Source: Candidatus Eiseniibacteriota bacterium (GTDB lineage: Bacteria; Eisenbacteria; RBG-16-71-46; JAFGJU01). Taken from it: a stretch of 13,153 nucleotides of DNA. The stretch lies in NCBI GenBank assembly GCA_016928935.1, contig JAFGJU010000018.1, positions 1-13,153 on the forward strand. Reading direction: 5' to 3'. Every line of letters begins with the position of its first letter. Position 1 is the stretch's first letter. Under the pieces are notes generated by a model. The model was not told the origin of the DNA. It made no database searches and saw only the letters and a program-made list of their open reading frames with translations. The position numbers were made by a program, and so were the translations under genes. Shown one piece after another: positions 1 through 6,609 of this stretch.

Positions 1-296
1 CCATGTGTGAGCTCAAGAAGCTGGTTCCCAGGTACGGCATTCAGAACCGCATAGTGGGGGGCGGGACGCTCGCCCTCATGGCCGTGCGCGAGCTCAGGCC
101 CTGGGCCGTGGTGGGGGTGGCTTGTGAGAGAGAGCTTGTGGCCGCCATGAAGGAACTGTGGGGCTTGCCCATAATGGCGATCCCCAATTTCAGGCCGGAG
201 GGGCCGTGCCGGAACACGCGCGTGAACGTCTCGCTCGTGGAGGAGGCCCTCCGGATTCTCTTGAAGCGGCCCGGTCCGCATTGTAGTATCCATTGA
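1..296 (+). CDS. DUF116 family protein, C-terminal part (cut by window start)
   Basis: The reading frame is open to the left edge, so this is the 3' end of a longer gene and the ATG at 3 is probably internal. The visible 97 residues match the end of DUF116 proteins as I remember them: a cysteine followed by ELKKLVPRYG, a conserved GGG turn, then the segment WAVVGVACERELVAAM, and a late PEGPCRNTRVNV motif carrying a further cysteine. DUF116 proteins usually carry several cysteines just upstream of this point and are suspected metal or Fe-S proteins, but their function is not established. A NifU-type Fe-S gene follows 81 bases downstream, which fits an Fe-S context without proving it. Family assignment is fairly confident; role unknown. 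Confidence 0.75.
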   Translation, partial: MCELKKLVPRYGIQNRIVGGGTLALMAVRELRPWAVVGVACERELVAAMKELWGLPIMAIPNFRPEGPCRNTRVNVSLVEEALRILLKRPGPHCSIH

Positions 297-364
297 ACGG
301 GAACTTGCTCCGGGGCCGCAAGGCGGCGCAGCTCGCGGCCGGGCCGACTCACGCATGACTCAAC

Positions 365-370
365 GGAGGT
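365..370 (+). promoter_or_regulatory. Shine-Dalgarno GGAGGT for a TTG start
   Basis: A full GGAGGT lies 7 bases before the TTG at 378. It fixes that non-ATG codon as the start of the NifU-like gene; the protein family also begins at this point. Confidence 0.75.
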
Positions 371-377
371 AGGACAA

Positions 378-602
378 TTGAAGGACAGAGTGCAGGCAGT
401 CATAAACAAGATAAGGCCGAATCTGGCGATGGACGGCGGGGACATCGAGCTTGTTGACGTCGACGTAGAGAGCGGCATCGTGAAGGTGCGGCTCAAGGGC
501 GCGTGCGCAGGATGCCCGGCCTCTCAGATGACGCTCAAGATGTACGTCGAGGCCACGATGAAGAGGGAAGTGCCGGAAGTGAAGAGCGTGGTGGCAGTCT
601 AG
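378..602 (+). CDS. NifU C-terminal-domain Fe-S cluster scaffold/carrier protein
   Basis: A 74-residue protein consisting only of the NifU C-terminal (Nfu) domain. It starts at TTG behind GGAGGT. The typical start, helix and strand pattern is visible (RVQAVINKIRPNLAMDGGDIEL), followed by the signature GACAGCPASQMTLK with the two cluster-ligating cysteines C43 and C46 in a CXXC. Proteins of this family assemble or carry a 4Fe-4S cluster, usually bridged across a dimer, and hand it to apo-proteins in the cytoplasm. The length matches stand-alone Nfu proteins. It sits between a DUF116 gene and a thiamine-binding protein gene, with 81 and 121 bases of intergenic sequence. No nif genes are in view, so nitrogen fixation should not be inferred. 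Confidence 0.92.
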   Translation: MKDRVQAVINKIRPNLAMDGGDIELVDVDVESGIVKVRLKGACAGCPASQMTLKMYVEATMKREVPEVKSVVAV

Positions 603-613
603 GCGTCGCAAGA

Positions 614-629
614 GGGTGCGCCCGCACCC
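614..629 (+). terminator. Perfect 16-base inverted repeat after the NifU-like gene
   Basis: GGGTGCG at 614-620 is mirrored by CGCACCC at 623-629. As RNA it folds into a 6 bp GC-rich stem with a GCCC loop, 11 bases after the stop codon. No T run follows, so it may be an attenuator or a processing hairpin rather than a classical intrinsic terminator. Confidence 0.35.
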
Positions 630-723
630 GGCACGGACCGCGTCTCCGCTGGCCGCCACCAGCGAGAGGGAGGCCGCGGACGCCGGTGCACCCGGCAGTA
701 CTGCTTCCAAGGGGGTGTTGACA

Positions 724-1032
724 ATGGCCGTTTGTGAGATAAGCGTGGTTCCGGTAGGGACCGCCAGCGCCAGCGTGAGTGAGTTTGTGGTGGAGGCGCA
801 GCACGTCATAAGGAAAAGCGGGCTCAAGTTCCAGCTGGGCCCCATGGGGACGTCCTGTGAGGGGGACGTCGAGGACTTGCTCAGGGTGGCCAAGGAGGTG
901 CATGAGGCCTGCTTCAAGATGGGAGCGAAGCGGGTGCTCACCTCGATCAAGATCGACGACAGGCGCGACAAGCACCTCAGCATGGACAGCAAGCTCTCCT
1001 CCGTCGAGAAAAAGCTGGGTTCAAGTGGGTGA
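724..1032 (+). CDS. MTH1187/YkoF-type (UPF0045) thiamine-binding protein
   Basis: A 102-residue protein. The ATG at 724 is chosen because a GGGGGTG purine tract (711-717) lies 6 bases upstream and the family begins at this methionine (MAVCEISVVPVGT). Diagnostic UPF0045 features follow: alternating strands with SEFVVEAQHVIRKSG, the FQLGPMGTSCEGD loop, and a second half with AKEVHEACFKMGAKRVLTSIKIDDRRD. These ferredoxin-like-fold proteins form tetramers; members of the wider YkoF group bind thiamine or its pyrimidine, so a role in thiamine handling is the standing annotation. No TPP riboswitch is seen upstream. Its TGA stop overlaps the GTG start of the next gene (GTGA), suggesting translational coupling. 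Family certain, physiological role uncertain. Confidence 0.88.
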   Translation: MAVCEISVVPVGTASASVSEFVVEAQHVIRKSGLKFQLGPMGTSCEGDVEDLLRVAKEVHEACFKMGAKRVLTSIKIDDRRDKHLSMDSKLSSVEKKLGSSG

Positions 1033-1835
1033 TCCGTCCTATGCCGAGGCGAAGCAGGTCTGACCCGGGCCGCCGGACGGCCGGCGCTCTCGGTCGGGCG
1101 GCCTTCGTTCTGTGTCTGACGGCCGTTCTGTCGACGGCTCTCTCCTCCTGTCAGACAGAGGACCAGAGAGTGGAACACTCCAGGTCGAAGCAGACTCCCG
1201 ACGACTTCTCCGCGGAACGCGCCATCATGGTTGACGAACAGATCGCGCGGAGGGGCGTCAGGGACCCTCTCGTGCTTTCCGCCATGCGGAAAGTGCCCAG
1301 ACACGAATTCGTGCCGGAATCCTACCGGAAATATGCGTACGCTGACGAGCCGCTTCCCATAGGTGAAGGACAGACCATCTCACAACCCTACATCGTGGCC
1401 TGCATGACGGAGGTCCTGAGCCTGGACAAGAAGTCCAGGGTGCTCGAGATAGGCACAGGCTCGGGCTACCAGGCGGCGGTGCTGGCCGAGATAGCGGGGG
1501 AAGTGTACACGATCGAAATAGTCGAGCCCCTGTGCAAGCAGGCGGCTGAGACCTTGACCAGACTGGGTTACTCGAGGGTGCACGTGAGGTGCGGGGACGG
1601 CTACCGGGGCTGGCCGGAGGCGGCGCCGTTCGACGCCGTCATAGTGACGGCGGCGCCAGACCACGTGCCGCAGCCGCTGGTGGACCAGATGAAGACCAAG
1701 GGCAGGATGTGCATCCCGGTGGGCGACGCGTACCAGGAGCTGATGCTCATCACTAAGACTGACCGCGGCATCACGCAGAAAGAAATGCTCCCCGTCAGGT
1801 TCGTGCCCATGACCGGCGAGGCGGACAGCCGGTAG
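1029..1835 (+). CDS. pcm: Protein-L-isoaspartate O-methyltransferase with lipoprotein signal
   Basis: A 268-residue protein starting at GTG 1029, overlapping the upstream stop by four bases. From about residue 70 it is a typical Pcm: the substrate loop GEGQTISQPYIVACMTE, SAM-binding motif I VLEIGTGSGYQAAVL, and CGDGYRGWPEAAPFDAVIVTAA. The enzyme methylates isoaspartyl residues in damaged proteins so they can revert to aspartate. Unusually, the N-terminus has an arginine-rich start, a hydrophobic stretch (about residues 21-38) and a lipobox LSSC with C41, so the protein is predicted to be exported and lipid-anchored. About 25 charged linker residues separate C41 from the catalytic domain. An ATG at 1041 would keep the signal. 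Secreted Pcm variants exist elsewhere, but the SAM source outside the cytoplasm is an open question. Confidence 0.9.
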   Translation: MIRPMPRRSRSDPGRRTAGALGRAAFVLCLTAVLSTALSSCQTEDQRVEHSRSKQTPDDFSAERAIMVDEQIARRGVRDPLVLSAMRKVPRHEFVPESYRKYAYADEPLPIGEGQTISQPYIVACMTEVLSLDKKSRVLEIGTGSGYQAAVLAEIAGEVYTIEIVEPLCKQAAETLTRLGYSRVHVRCGDGYRGWPEAAPFDAVIVTAAPDHVPQPLVDQMKTKGRMCIPVGDAYQELMLITKTDRGITQKEMLPVRFVPMTGEADSR

Positions 1836-1876
1836 GGCGCCCGGGGCGGTCGGGACGGCGTTGCGGGCGGAGCAGC

Positions 1877-1882
1877 GAGGTG
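1877..1882 (+). promoter_or_regulatory. Shine-Dalgarno GAGGTG deciding the rtcB start
   Basis: GAGGTG lies 5 bases before GTG 1888. The alternative in-frame TTG at 1861 has only a weak upstream purine stretch and would add nine residues not typical of the family, so GTG 1888 is preferred. Confidence 0.6.
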
Positions 1883-1887
1883 CGAAA

Positions 1888-3339
1888 GTGGGCGGCGAGA
1901 CTGAAATCAAGTTCGAGAAAATCGACGAGTGCAGATGGATGATCCCCAGGTCGGGGGGAATGCGCGTGCCCGGGATAATATACGCCGACGAGAAGATGAT
2001 GGCCCACATCAGGACCGACAAGAGTCCCCAGCAGGTCGCCAACGTCGCGCACCTGCCCGGGATAGTCAAGTACTCCCTGGCCATGCCCGACATACACTGG
2101 GGATACGGGTTCCCGATAGGCGGCGTGGCCGCGACGGAGACCGACGGCGGAGTGATCTCGCCCGGAGGGGTGGGCTACGACATCAACTGCGGTTGCCGGC
2201 TTATGACCTCGACCCTGTCGCTGGACGAGGTGAGACCCAGGATCAAGGAGCTGGTTTCCGGCCTGTTCAGGAACGTCCCTTCGGGCGTCGGGTCCAGGGG
2301 CAAGCTCAAGCTCGCCAGGAGCGAAGAGCGCAAGATGCTGCTGACAGGGGCCAGGTGGGCCGTGGAGAACGGTTACGGGAGGCCCGAAGACCTCGAGGCC
2401 ACCGAGGAGGGCGGCTTCATGCCGGGCGCCGACCCGGACGTCGTGAGCGAGAGGGCCTACGAGCGCGGCAAGGACCAGCTGGGGACCCTGGGTTCGGGCA
2501 ATCACTTCCTGGAGGTCGGCTACGTTGACGAGATCCACAGGCCGGACCTGGCCGAGAAGTGGGGTCTCTGGCTGAACCAGATTGTCGTGACAATACACTC
2601 CGGCTCGCGCGGCTTCGGCTATCAGATTTGTGACGACTCCCTGCAAGTGATGACGCGCGAGTACGGCCGGCTGGGCATAGAGCTTCCGGACAAGCAGCTC
2701 GCGTGCGCCTACATCAACTCGGCAGTGGGCCGGGAGTACCTGGGAGCGATGGCCTGCGCCGTCAACTACGCCTACACGAACAGGCAGGTCCTGATGCAAT
2801 GGACCCGGGAGAGCTTCGAACAGGTGTTCAAGCGGAGCGCCGAGGACCTGGGCATGGACCTCGTGTACGACCTGGGCCACAACGTGGCCAGGCGCGAGAA
2901 ACACGACGTGGACGGCAGGGAAGTGGAGCTGTGCGTGCACAGGAAGGGCGCCGCCAGGGCGTTTCCTCCCGGTCACGACAGGTTGCCGCAGAAATACAGA
3001 GACACGGGGCAGCCGGTGCTGATACCCGGCGACATGGGCACTCATTCGTTCCTGTTGGTCGGGACGCGTAAGGCCTTGGACGAGACCTTCGGCAGCACCT
3101 GCCACGGCGCCGGCAGGATGATGAGCCGCAAGCAGGCCATGAAGACGGCTCAGGGTCGGTCGATAGCCGCGGACCTGGCGGCGAAGGGCATCTTCGTGCT
3201 TTCTGCCAGTCAGGCGACGCTGGCCGAGGAAATGCCCGCAGCTTACAAGCGCATCGAAGACGTCGTGGGCGTCGTGGACAGGGCCGGCATATCGAAGAAG
3301 GTGGCAAGGTTTGCCCCGATCGGGGTCGTGAAGGGCTAG
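1888..3339 (+). CDS. rtcB: RNA-splicing ligase RtcB
   Basis: A 483-residue RtcB of normal length. It joins RNA 2',3'-cyclic phosphate (3'-phosphate) ends to 5'-hydroxyl ends using GTP and Mn2+. All metal and nucleotide residues are visible: D98 and C101 in GVGYDINCGCRL, H206 in GSGNHFLE, H237 in HSGSRGFG, H331 in YDLGHNVA, and the guanylylated histidine H406 in TCHGAGR. These line up within two or three positions with the Pyrococcus horikoshii enzyme. HRKGAARAFPPGHD and IPGDMGTHSFLLVGT are also typical. Start GTG 1888 is chosen by its Shine-Dalgarno; TTG 1861 is possible. The next gene is archease, the activator that enables multiple turnover and guanylylation of RtcB, so the two form a functional pair. 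In bacteria the likely role is tRNA or rRNA repair; no rtcA or rtcR is in the window. Confidence 0.96.
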   Translation: MGGETEIKFEKIDECRWMIPRSGGMRVPGIIYADEKMMAHIRTDKSPQQVANVAHLPGIVKYSLAMPDIHWGYGFPIGGVAATETDGGVISPGGVGYDINCGCRLMTSTLSLDEVRPRIKELVSGLFRNVPSGVGSRGKLKLARSEERKMLLTGARWAVENGYGRPEDLEATEEGGFMPGADPDVVSERAYERGKDQLGTLGSGNHFLEVGYVDEIHRPDLAEKWGLWLNQIVVTIHSGSRGFGYQICDDSLQVMTREYGRLGIELPDKQLACAYINSAVGREYLGAMACAVNYAYTNRQVLMQWTRESFEQVFKRSAEDLGMDLVYDLGHNVARREKHDVDGREVELCVHRKGAARAFPPGHDRLPQKYRDTGQPVLIPGDMGTHSFLLVGTRKALDETFGSTCHGAGRMMSRKQAMKTAQGRSIAADLAAKGIFVLSASQATLAEEMPAAYKRIEDVVGVVDRAGISKKVARFAPIGVVKG

Positions 3340-3677
3340 GTGGGGACGCCGAACGGGCGGGCCCGGCCTCCGGCAGACTGGCGGGTTCAGGTTTGTCCGA
3401 GCCTCTAACCGATGATGGTTCTGGAGGTTATTTTATTTATCTCTGAAATCAGGTGAAGATGAGAGGCTCAAGACATTCAGGAGGTGGCAGGCGGCGCGAG
3501 GGTCCCCGGCCTCACAAGCACGTTGCTCCGGGAGCGCCGGGAGCAAGGCCGGCCTCCCCGGGAGGCCGCGCGGGCACGGGACGCGCCTGGGGCCGTGGGA
3601 GTTCGTCCGGTCTTGCGAGTTCCGGAAGTCCCAAGGCAGGGAGAAGACTGCCTCTGCCCAGAAGGGCCGGCGGGCCC
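3340..3677 (+). other. rtcB-archease intergenic leader with AT-rich patch and dyad symmetry
   Basis: This 338-base stretch has no recognisable gene if archease starts at 3678. It holds a strikingly AT-rich run (3428-3440) in an otherwise very GC-rich region, a possible promoter core. It also holds a 14-codon mini-ORF (3412-3456) and a near-perfect palindrome with 9-base arms, CGGCCTCCC (3550-3558) and GGGAGGCCG (3560-3568), around one central base. GCTCCGGGAGC at 3524-3534 adds a second local dyad. The archease frame stays open from GTG 3453, but the translation there is a Gly/Pro/Arg/Ser-rich string without resemblance to any domain, so I treat it as more likely leader than protein. Confidence 0.4.
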
Positions 3678-4250
3678 ATGGACACCAAGAAGGGTGCCAG
3701 AGGATACAGGCGGCCTGGTGCGGGGGAGCTGCATCCCGAGGACCTGGAGGAAGTCCGGTTCGAGGGCGAGGGCGTAGGTGTGCCTGGAGCCGCGGCCGGC
3801 CGCGGACCGGAGCTGCTGCAGCCGCCGCAGCGGCGTCCGAGATACGAGCTCCTCGACCACACAGCCGACCTGGGAATGAGGGTCGAGGCGAGCACTCTGG
3901 AGGGTCTGTTCGAGGAGGCGGGCCTCGCTCTTTTTGACCTCGTTACGGACCTGAGCAGAGTGAGGCCGACTGGGCGGTTTGAGTTTTCGCTCAGAGCCGA
4001 AAACCTCGAGGGGCTGTTTGTGCAGTGGCTGCGCGAGCTTGTGTACCGCTTCTTCGGTGAAAAGACCGCGTTCTGCCGGCTGGAGGTGTCCGGGCTCACC
4101 GAGGAGTCGCTCACGGCCGCATGCTGGGGCGAACGCGTGGACCCTGCCAGACACGCTTTCCGCATGGAAATAAAAGCGGTCACGTACCACGACCTCAGGG
4201 TCGCGAGGTCCGCGGACGGTTGGACCGCAGAGGTAATATTCGACATTTGA
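3678..4250 (+). CDS. Archease (RtcB-activating protein)
   Basis: The C-terminal ~138 residues are a complete archease. It opens with RYELLDHTADLGMRVEA, the family's hallmark, with the metal-binding aspartate in DHTAD. It continues through LEGLFEEAGLALFDLVTDL, LEGLFVQWLRELVYRF and HAFRMEIKAVTYHDL, ending in a WTAEVIFDI strand; the late Glu/Asp-rich end is typical. Archease speeds guanylylation of RtcB and broadens its NTP use, and the gene directly follows rtcB. The start is uncertain. ATG 3678 gives 190 residues, GTG 3780 behind a GAGGG tract gives 156 and is closest to the usual ~140, and GTG 3453 would give 265. All the longer forms carry a low-complexity basic N-terminal tail. The family call is firm; only the start is open. 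Confidence 0.88.
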   Translation: MDTKKGARGYRRPGAGELHPEDLEEVRFEGEGVGVPGAAAGRGPELLQPPQRRPRYELLDHTADLGMRVEASTLEGLFEEAGLALFDLVTDLSRVRPTGRFEFSLRAENLEGLFVQWLRELVYRFFGEKTAFCRLEVSGLTEESLTAACWGERVDPARHAFRMEIKAVTYHDLRVARSADGWTAEVIFDI

Positions 4251-4275
4251 GAAAACAGAGACCGGACCCGCAAGT

Positions 4276-4285
4276 GTGCCGGCAC
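4276..4285 (+). repeat. 10-base perfect palindrome in the archease-ligA gap
   Basis: GTGCCGGCAC is self-complementary and begins 26 bases after the archease stop. The surrounding 268-base gap (4251-4518) contains no gene that I can support and no T-tailed terminator. Confidence 0.25.
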
Positions 4286-4518
4286 GCGACCGCGGCGGCC
4301 GGAGAGCCCCCGCGCTGAGACGCAAGACAGTAGCGCGCGTCGTCATCGGGCTCGAGAACCGGCAGACAGGCCGGGCCGCGTCACGACGCTGACCGGAGCC
4401 TGACTGTAGCCCGAGCCTGCGCGCCGGAGTGGTGCTTCTCGTGCGTGCACTGGTAACGCAAGCCCGCCACAGAGTGAGGGACGGAGCCTGCGGCGTCGCG
4501 CCTATGGGCGAAGAGAGC

Positions 4519-6537
4519 ATGACGAAGAACGAAGCCAAGAAAGAGATTGCGACACTCCGCGAGAGCATCGACCATCACAACTACCGTTACTACGTCCTCG
4601 ACAGCCCCGAGATATCGGACGCCGAGTACGATCGGCTCCTGAGGAGGCTCTCGGAGCTGGAGCATGAGTACCCCGGCCTGGTCACTCCCGATTCGCCGAC
4701 GCAGAGGGTGGGCGCGACGCCTCTCGCGGCCTTCAGGGAGGTCAAGCATTCGAGCCCGATGCTGAGTCTGTCCAACGCGTTCGACGAGGACGAAATCCGT
4801 GAGTTCGACGCCAGGGTGAGAAAGCTCGTGGGCGAGGCGAGAAGCTTCCGGTACGTGGCGGAGCCCAAACTGGACGGACTGGCGGTGGAGATCGTGTACG
4901 AGAAGGGGATCCTCTCGGTCGGCTCCACCAGAGGCGACGGCGTGACTGGAGAGGACGTGACACAGAACTTGAAGACCATCCGCTCCGTGCCGCTCAGACT
5001 GAGACCGGGCAAGCTGGGGGCTGTGCCGTCTCTGCTGGAGGTCCGAGGAGAAGTGATAATGAGGCTGGCTGCGTTCCGCAAGCTCAACGAGGAGCGCGAG
5101 GAATCCGGCGAGCCGCCGTTCGCGAACCCCAGGAATGCCGCGGCCGGCTCGCTCAGGCAGCTGGATTCCAGCGTCACGGCGTCCAGGCCGCTGGAGGTCT
5201 TCTTCTATGGAATCGGGAGGGCGGAGGGCGCGAGATTCGCCTCGCAGCTTGAGGTCCTGACCTCTCTCCCGACGATGGGGCTCAGGGTCGACCCCAATTT
5301 CGGGCTGTGCGACTCACTGGACGAGGCGCTGGAGTATTACCGCCGGATGGAGGCGAAGCGGGACAAGCTGAGCTACGAGATAGACGGCGTGGTGCTGAAG
5401 GTGGACGACTTCGGCCTGCAGGAAGAGCTCGGCACCATATCCAGAAGCCCGCGTTGGGCGCTGGCCGCCAAGTTCGCGGCCAGGCAGGAAACGACCAAAG
5501 TGCTGGACATCGTGGTTCAGGTCGGCCGCACCGGCGCACTCACGCCGGTCGCCGTCATGGAGCCGGTCAGCATTGGCGGCGTTACGGTCTCGAGGGCGAC
5601 CCTCCACAACCAGGACGAGGTCGACAGGAAGGACGTGCGGGTCGGGGACACGGTGGTCGTCCAGAGGGCGGGGGACGTCATCCCCGAGGTGGTGAGCGTA
5701 GTCACGTCGAAGCGCACCGGCAAGGAGCGGAAGTTCGTCATGCCCGACAGGTGTCCCGTCTGCGGCGCGAAGGCCGTGAGGCTCGAGGGCGAGGCCGTCT
5801 CCAGGTGCACCGGCATGGCCTGCCCGGCCAAGCTCACTGAAGCCGTGTTCCATTTCGCATCCAGGAGGGCCATGGACATAGACGGGCTCGGAGGAAAGAT
5901 CATAGCCAAGCTGATAGAGGCGGGCATGGTGAAGAGCGTGGCGGACCTGTACGCGTTGGACAAACAGGACTTGCTCAAGCTGGAGAGAATGGGGGAGAAG
6001 CTGGCCGAGAACATACTTGCCTCCATAGACAGAAGCAGGAAGACTACTCTTTCGCGTTTCGTGTACGCCCTCGGAATCAGGCACGTGGGCGACCACCTGT
6101 CGCGCGTCCTGGCCGCGCACTTCGGGACTCTGGAGAAGCTCGTGGCCGCCGGGCGGGACGAGCTTGAGGCTGTGCCCGAAGTGGGTCCGCAGGTCGCGCA
6201 GAGCATCGCGAGCTTCTTCGCAGAGAAACAGAACGTGCGGGTCCTGGAGAAGCTCTTCGCCAACGGCGTGAGGGTGAGCGGAGAGAGGCGGGCCGGCGGC
6301 CGTGCCGCCGGGAAACTGGCCGGGAGGAGCTTCGTGTTCACCGGAACGCTGGAAGGGCACACCAGGAAGGAGGCGTCCTCGCTCGTGGAGGCGCTGGGGG
6401 CGCGAACCTCGTCCCAGGTCAGCTCGAACACAGACTACGTGGTCGCGGGTAAAGACCCGGGCAGCAAGCTCGAGAAGGCAAAGTCGCTGGGCGTTAAGAT
6501 TCTCACAGAAAAGGAATTCGACAGACTGGTGGGGTAG
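4519..6537 (+). CDS. ligA: NAD+-dependent DNA ligase LigA
   Basis: A 672-residue protein, essentially the same length as E. coli LigA (671). It seals nicks in duplex DNA using NAD+ during replication and repair. Domains in order: Ia (HHNYRYYVLDSPEISDAEYD, the NAD+/NMN site), the adenylation domain with the AMP-accepting lysine K117 in AEPKLDGLA, the OB fold, a zinc finger with C412, C415, C430 and C435, the helix-hairpin-helix array, and a C-terminal BRCT domain from about residue 598 (FVFTGTLEGHTRKEA). ATG 4519 is chosen because the family begins about 15 residues before the HHNYRYY motif. ATG 4504 and GTG 4429 are in frame, and neither has a convincing Shine-Dalgarno. LigA is found in virtually all bacteria and is rare in archaea, so it anchors the domain assignment. 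Confidence 0.97.
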   Translation: MTKNEAKKEIATLRESIDHHNYRYYVLDSPEISDAEYDRLLRRLSELEHEYPGLVTPDSPTQRVGATPLAAFREVKHSSPMLSLSNAFDEDEIREFDARVRKLVGEARSFRYVAEPKLDGLAVEIVYEKGILSVGSTRGDGVTGEDVTQNLKTIRSVPLRLRPGKLGAVPSLLEVRGEVIMRLAAFRKLNEEREESGEPPFANPRNAAAGSLRQLDSSVTASRPLEVFFYGIGRAEGARFASQLEVLTSLPTMGLRVDPNFGLCDSLDEALEYYRRMEAKRDKLSYEIDGVVLKVDDFGLQEELGTISRSPRWALAAKFAARQETTKVLDIVVQVGRTGALTPVAVMEPVSIGGVTVSRATLHNQDEVDRKDVRVGDTVVVQRAGDVIPEVVSVVTSKRTGKERKFVMPDRCPVCGAKAVRLEGEAVSRCTGMACPAKLTEAVFHFASRRAMDIDGLGGKIIAKLIEAGMVKSVADLYALDKQDLLKLERMGEKLAENILASIDRSRKTTLSRFVYALGIRHVGDHLSRVLAAHFGTLEKLVAAGRDELEAVPEVGPQVAQSIASFFAEKQNVRVLEKLFANGVRVSGERRAGGRAAGKLAGRSFVFTGTLEGHTRKEASSLVEALGARTSSQVSSNTDYVVAGKDPGSKLEKAKSLGVKILTEKEFDRLVG

Positions 6538-6594
6538 GCCTCCGGGCGGTCCGGCCAGGGCAGCAAGTCAGAAGGGGAAGGACGCACGAAAACC

Positions 6595-6603
6595 TGCTAG
6601 AAT
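6595..6603 (+). promoter_or_regulatory. Extended -10 promoter element TGcTAGAAT
   Basis: TG, one base, then TAGAAT (6598-6603) matches the extended -10 consensus at five of six hexamer positions. It ends 6 bases before the ATG at 6610, which places the expected transcription start on or next to the A of the start codon. No good -35 hexamer is seen, as expected for an extended -10. A leaderless mRNA is the natural reading. Confidence 0.5.
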
Positions 6604-6609
6604 AGCATC

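Noticed and set aside
603..723. Possible TPP riboswitch before the thiamine-binding protein gene
   Set aside because: Neither the CTGAGA nor the ACCTGA core is present; only GC-rich inverted repeats are seen.
360..1304. Long - strand open frames opposite the NifU/UPF0045/Pcm genes, and similar ones opposite rtcB and ligA
   Set aside because: They are shadows produced by high GC at third codon positions; their translations show no family features and they overlap certain genes.
1861..1887. TTG 1861 as rtcB start
   Set aside because: It has a weaker ribosome site than GTG 1888 and adds residues outside the family's usual start.
4251..4518. Possible small gene between archease and ligA
   Set aside because: The frames have no ribosome site, no recognisable motif and unnatural composition. 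In-frame GTG 4429 upstream of ligA is explained by lack of stops in GC-rich DNA.
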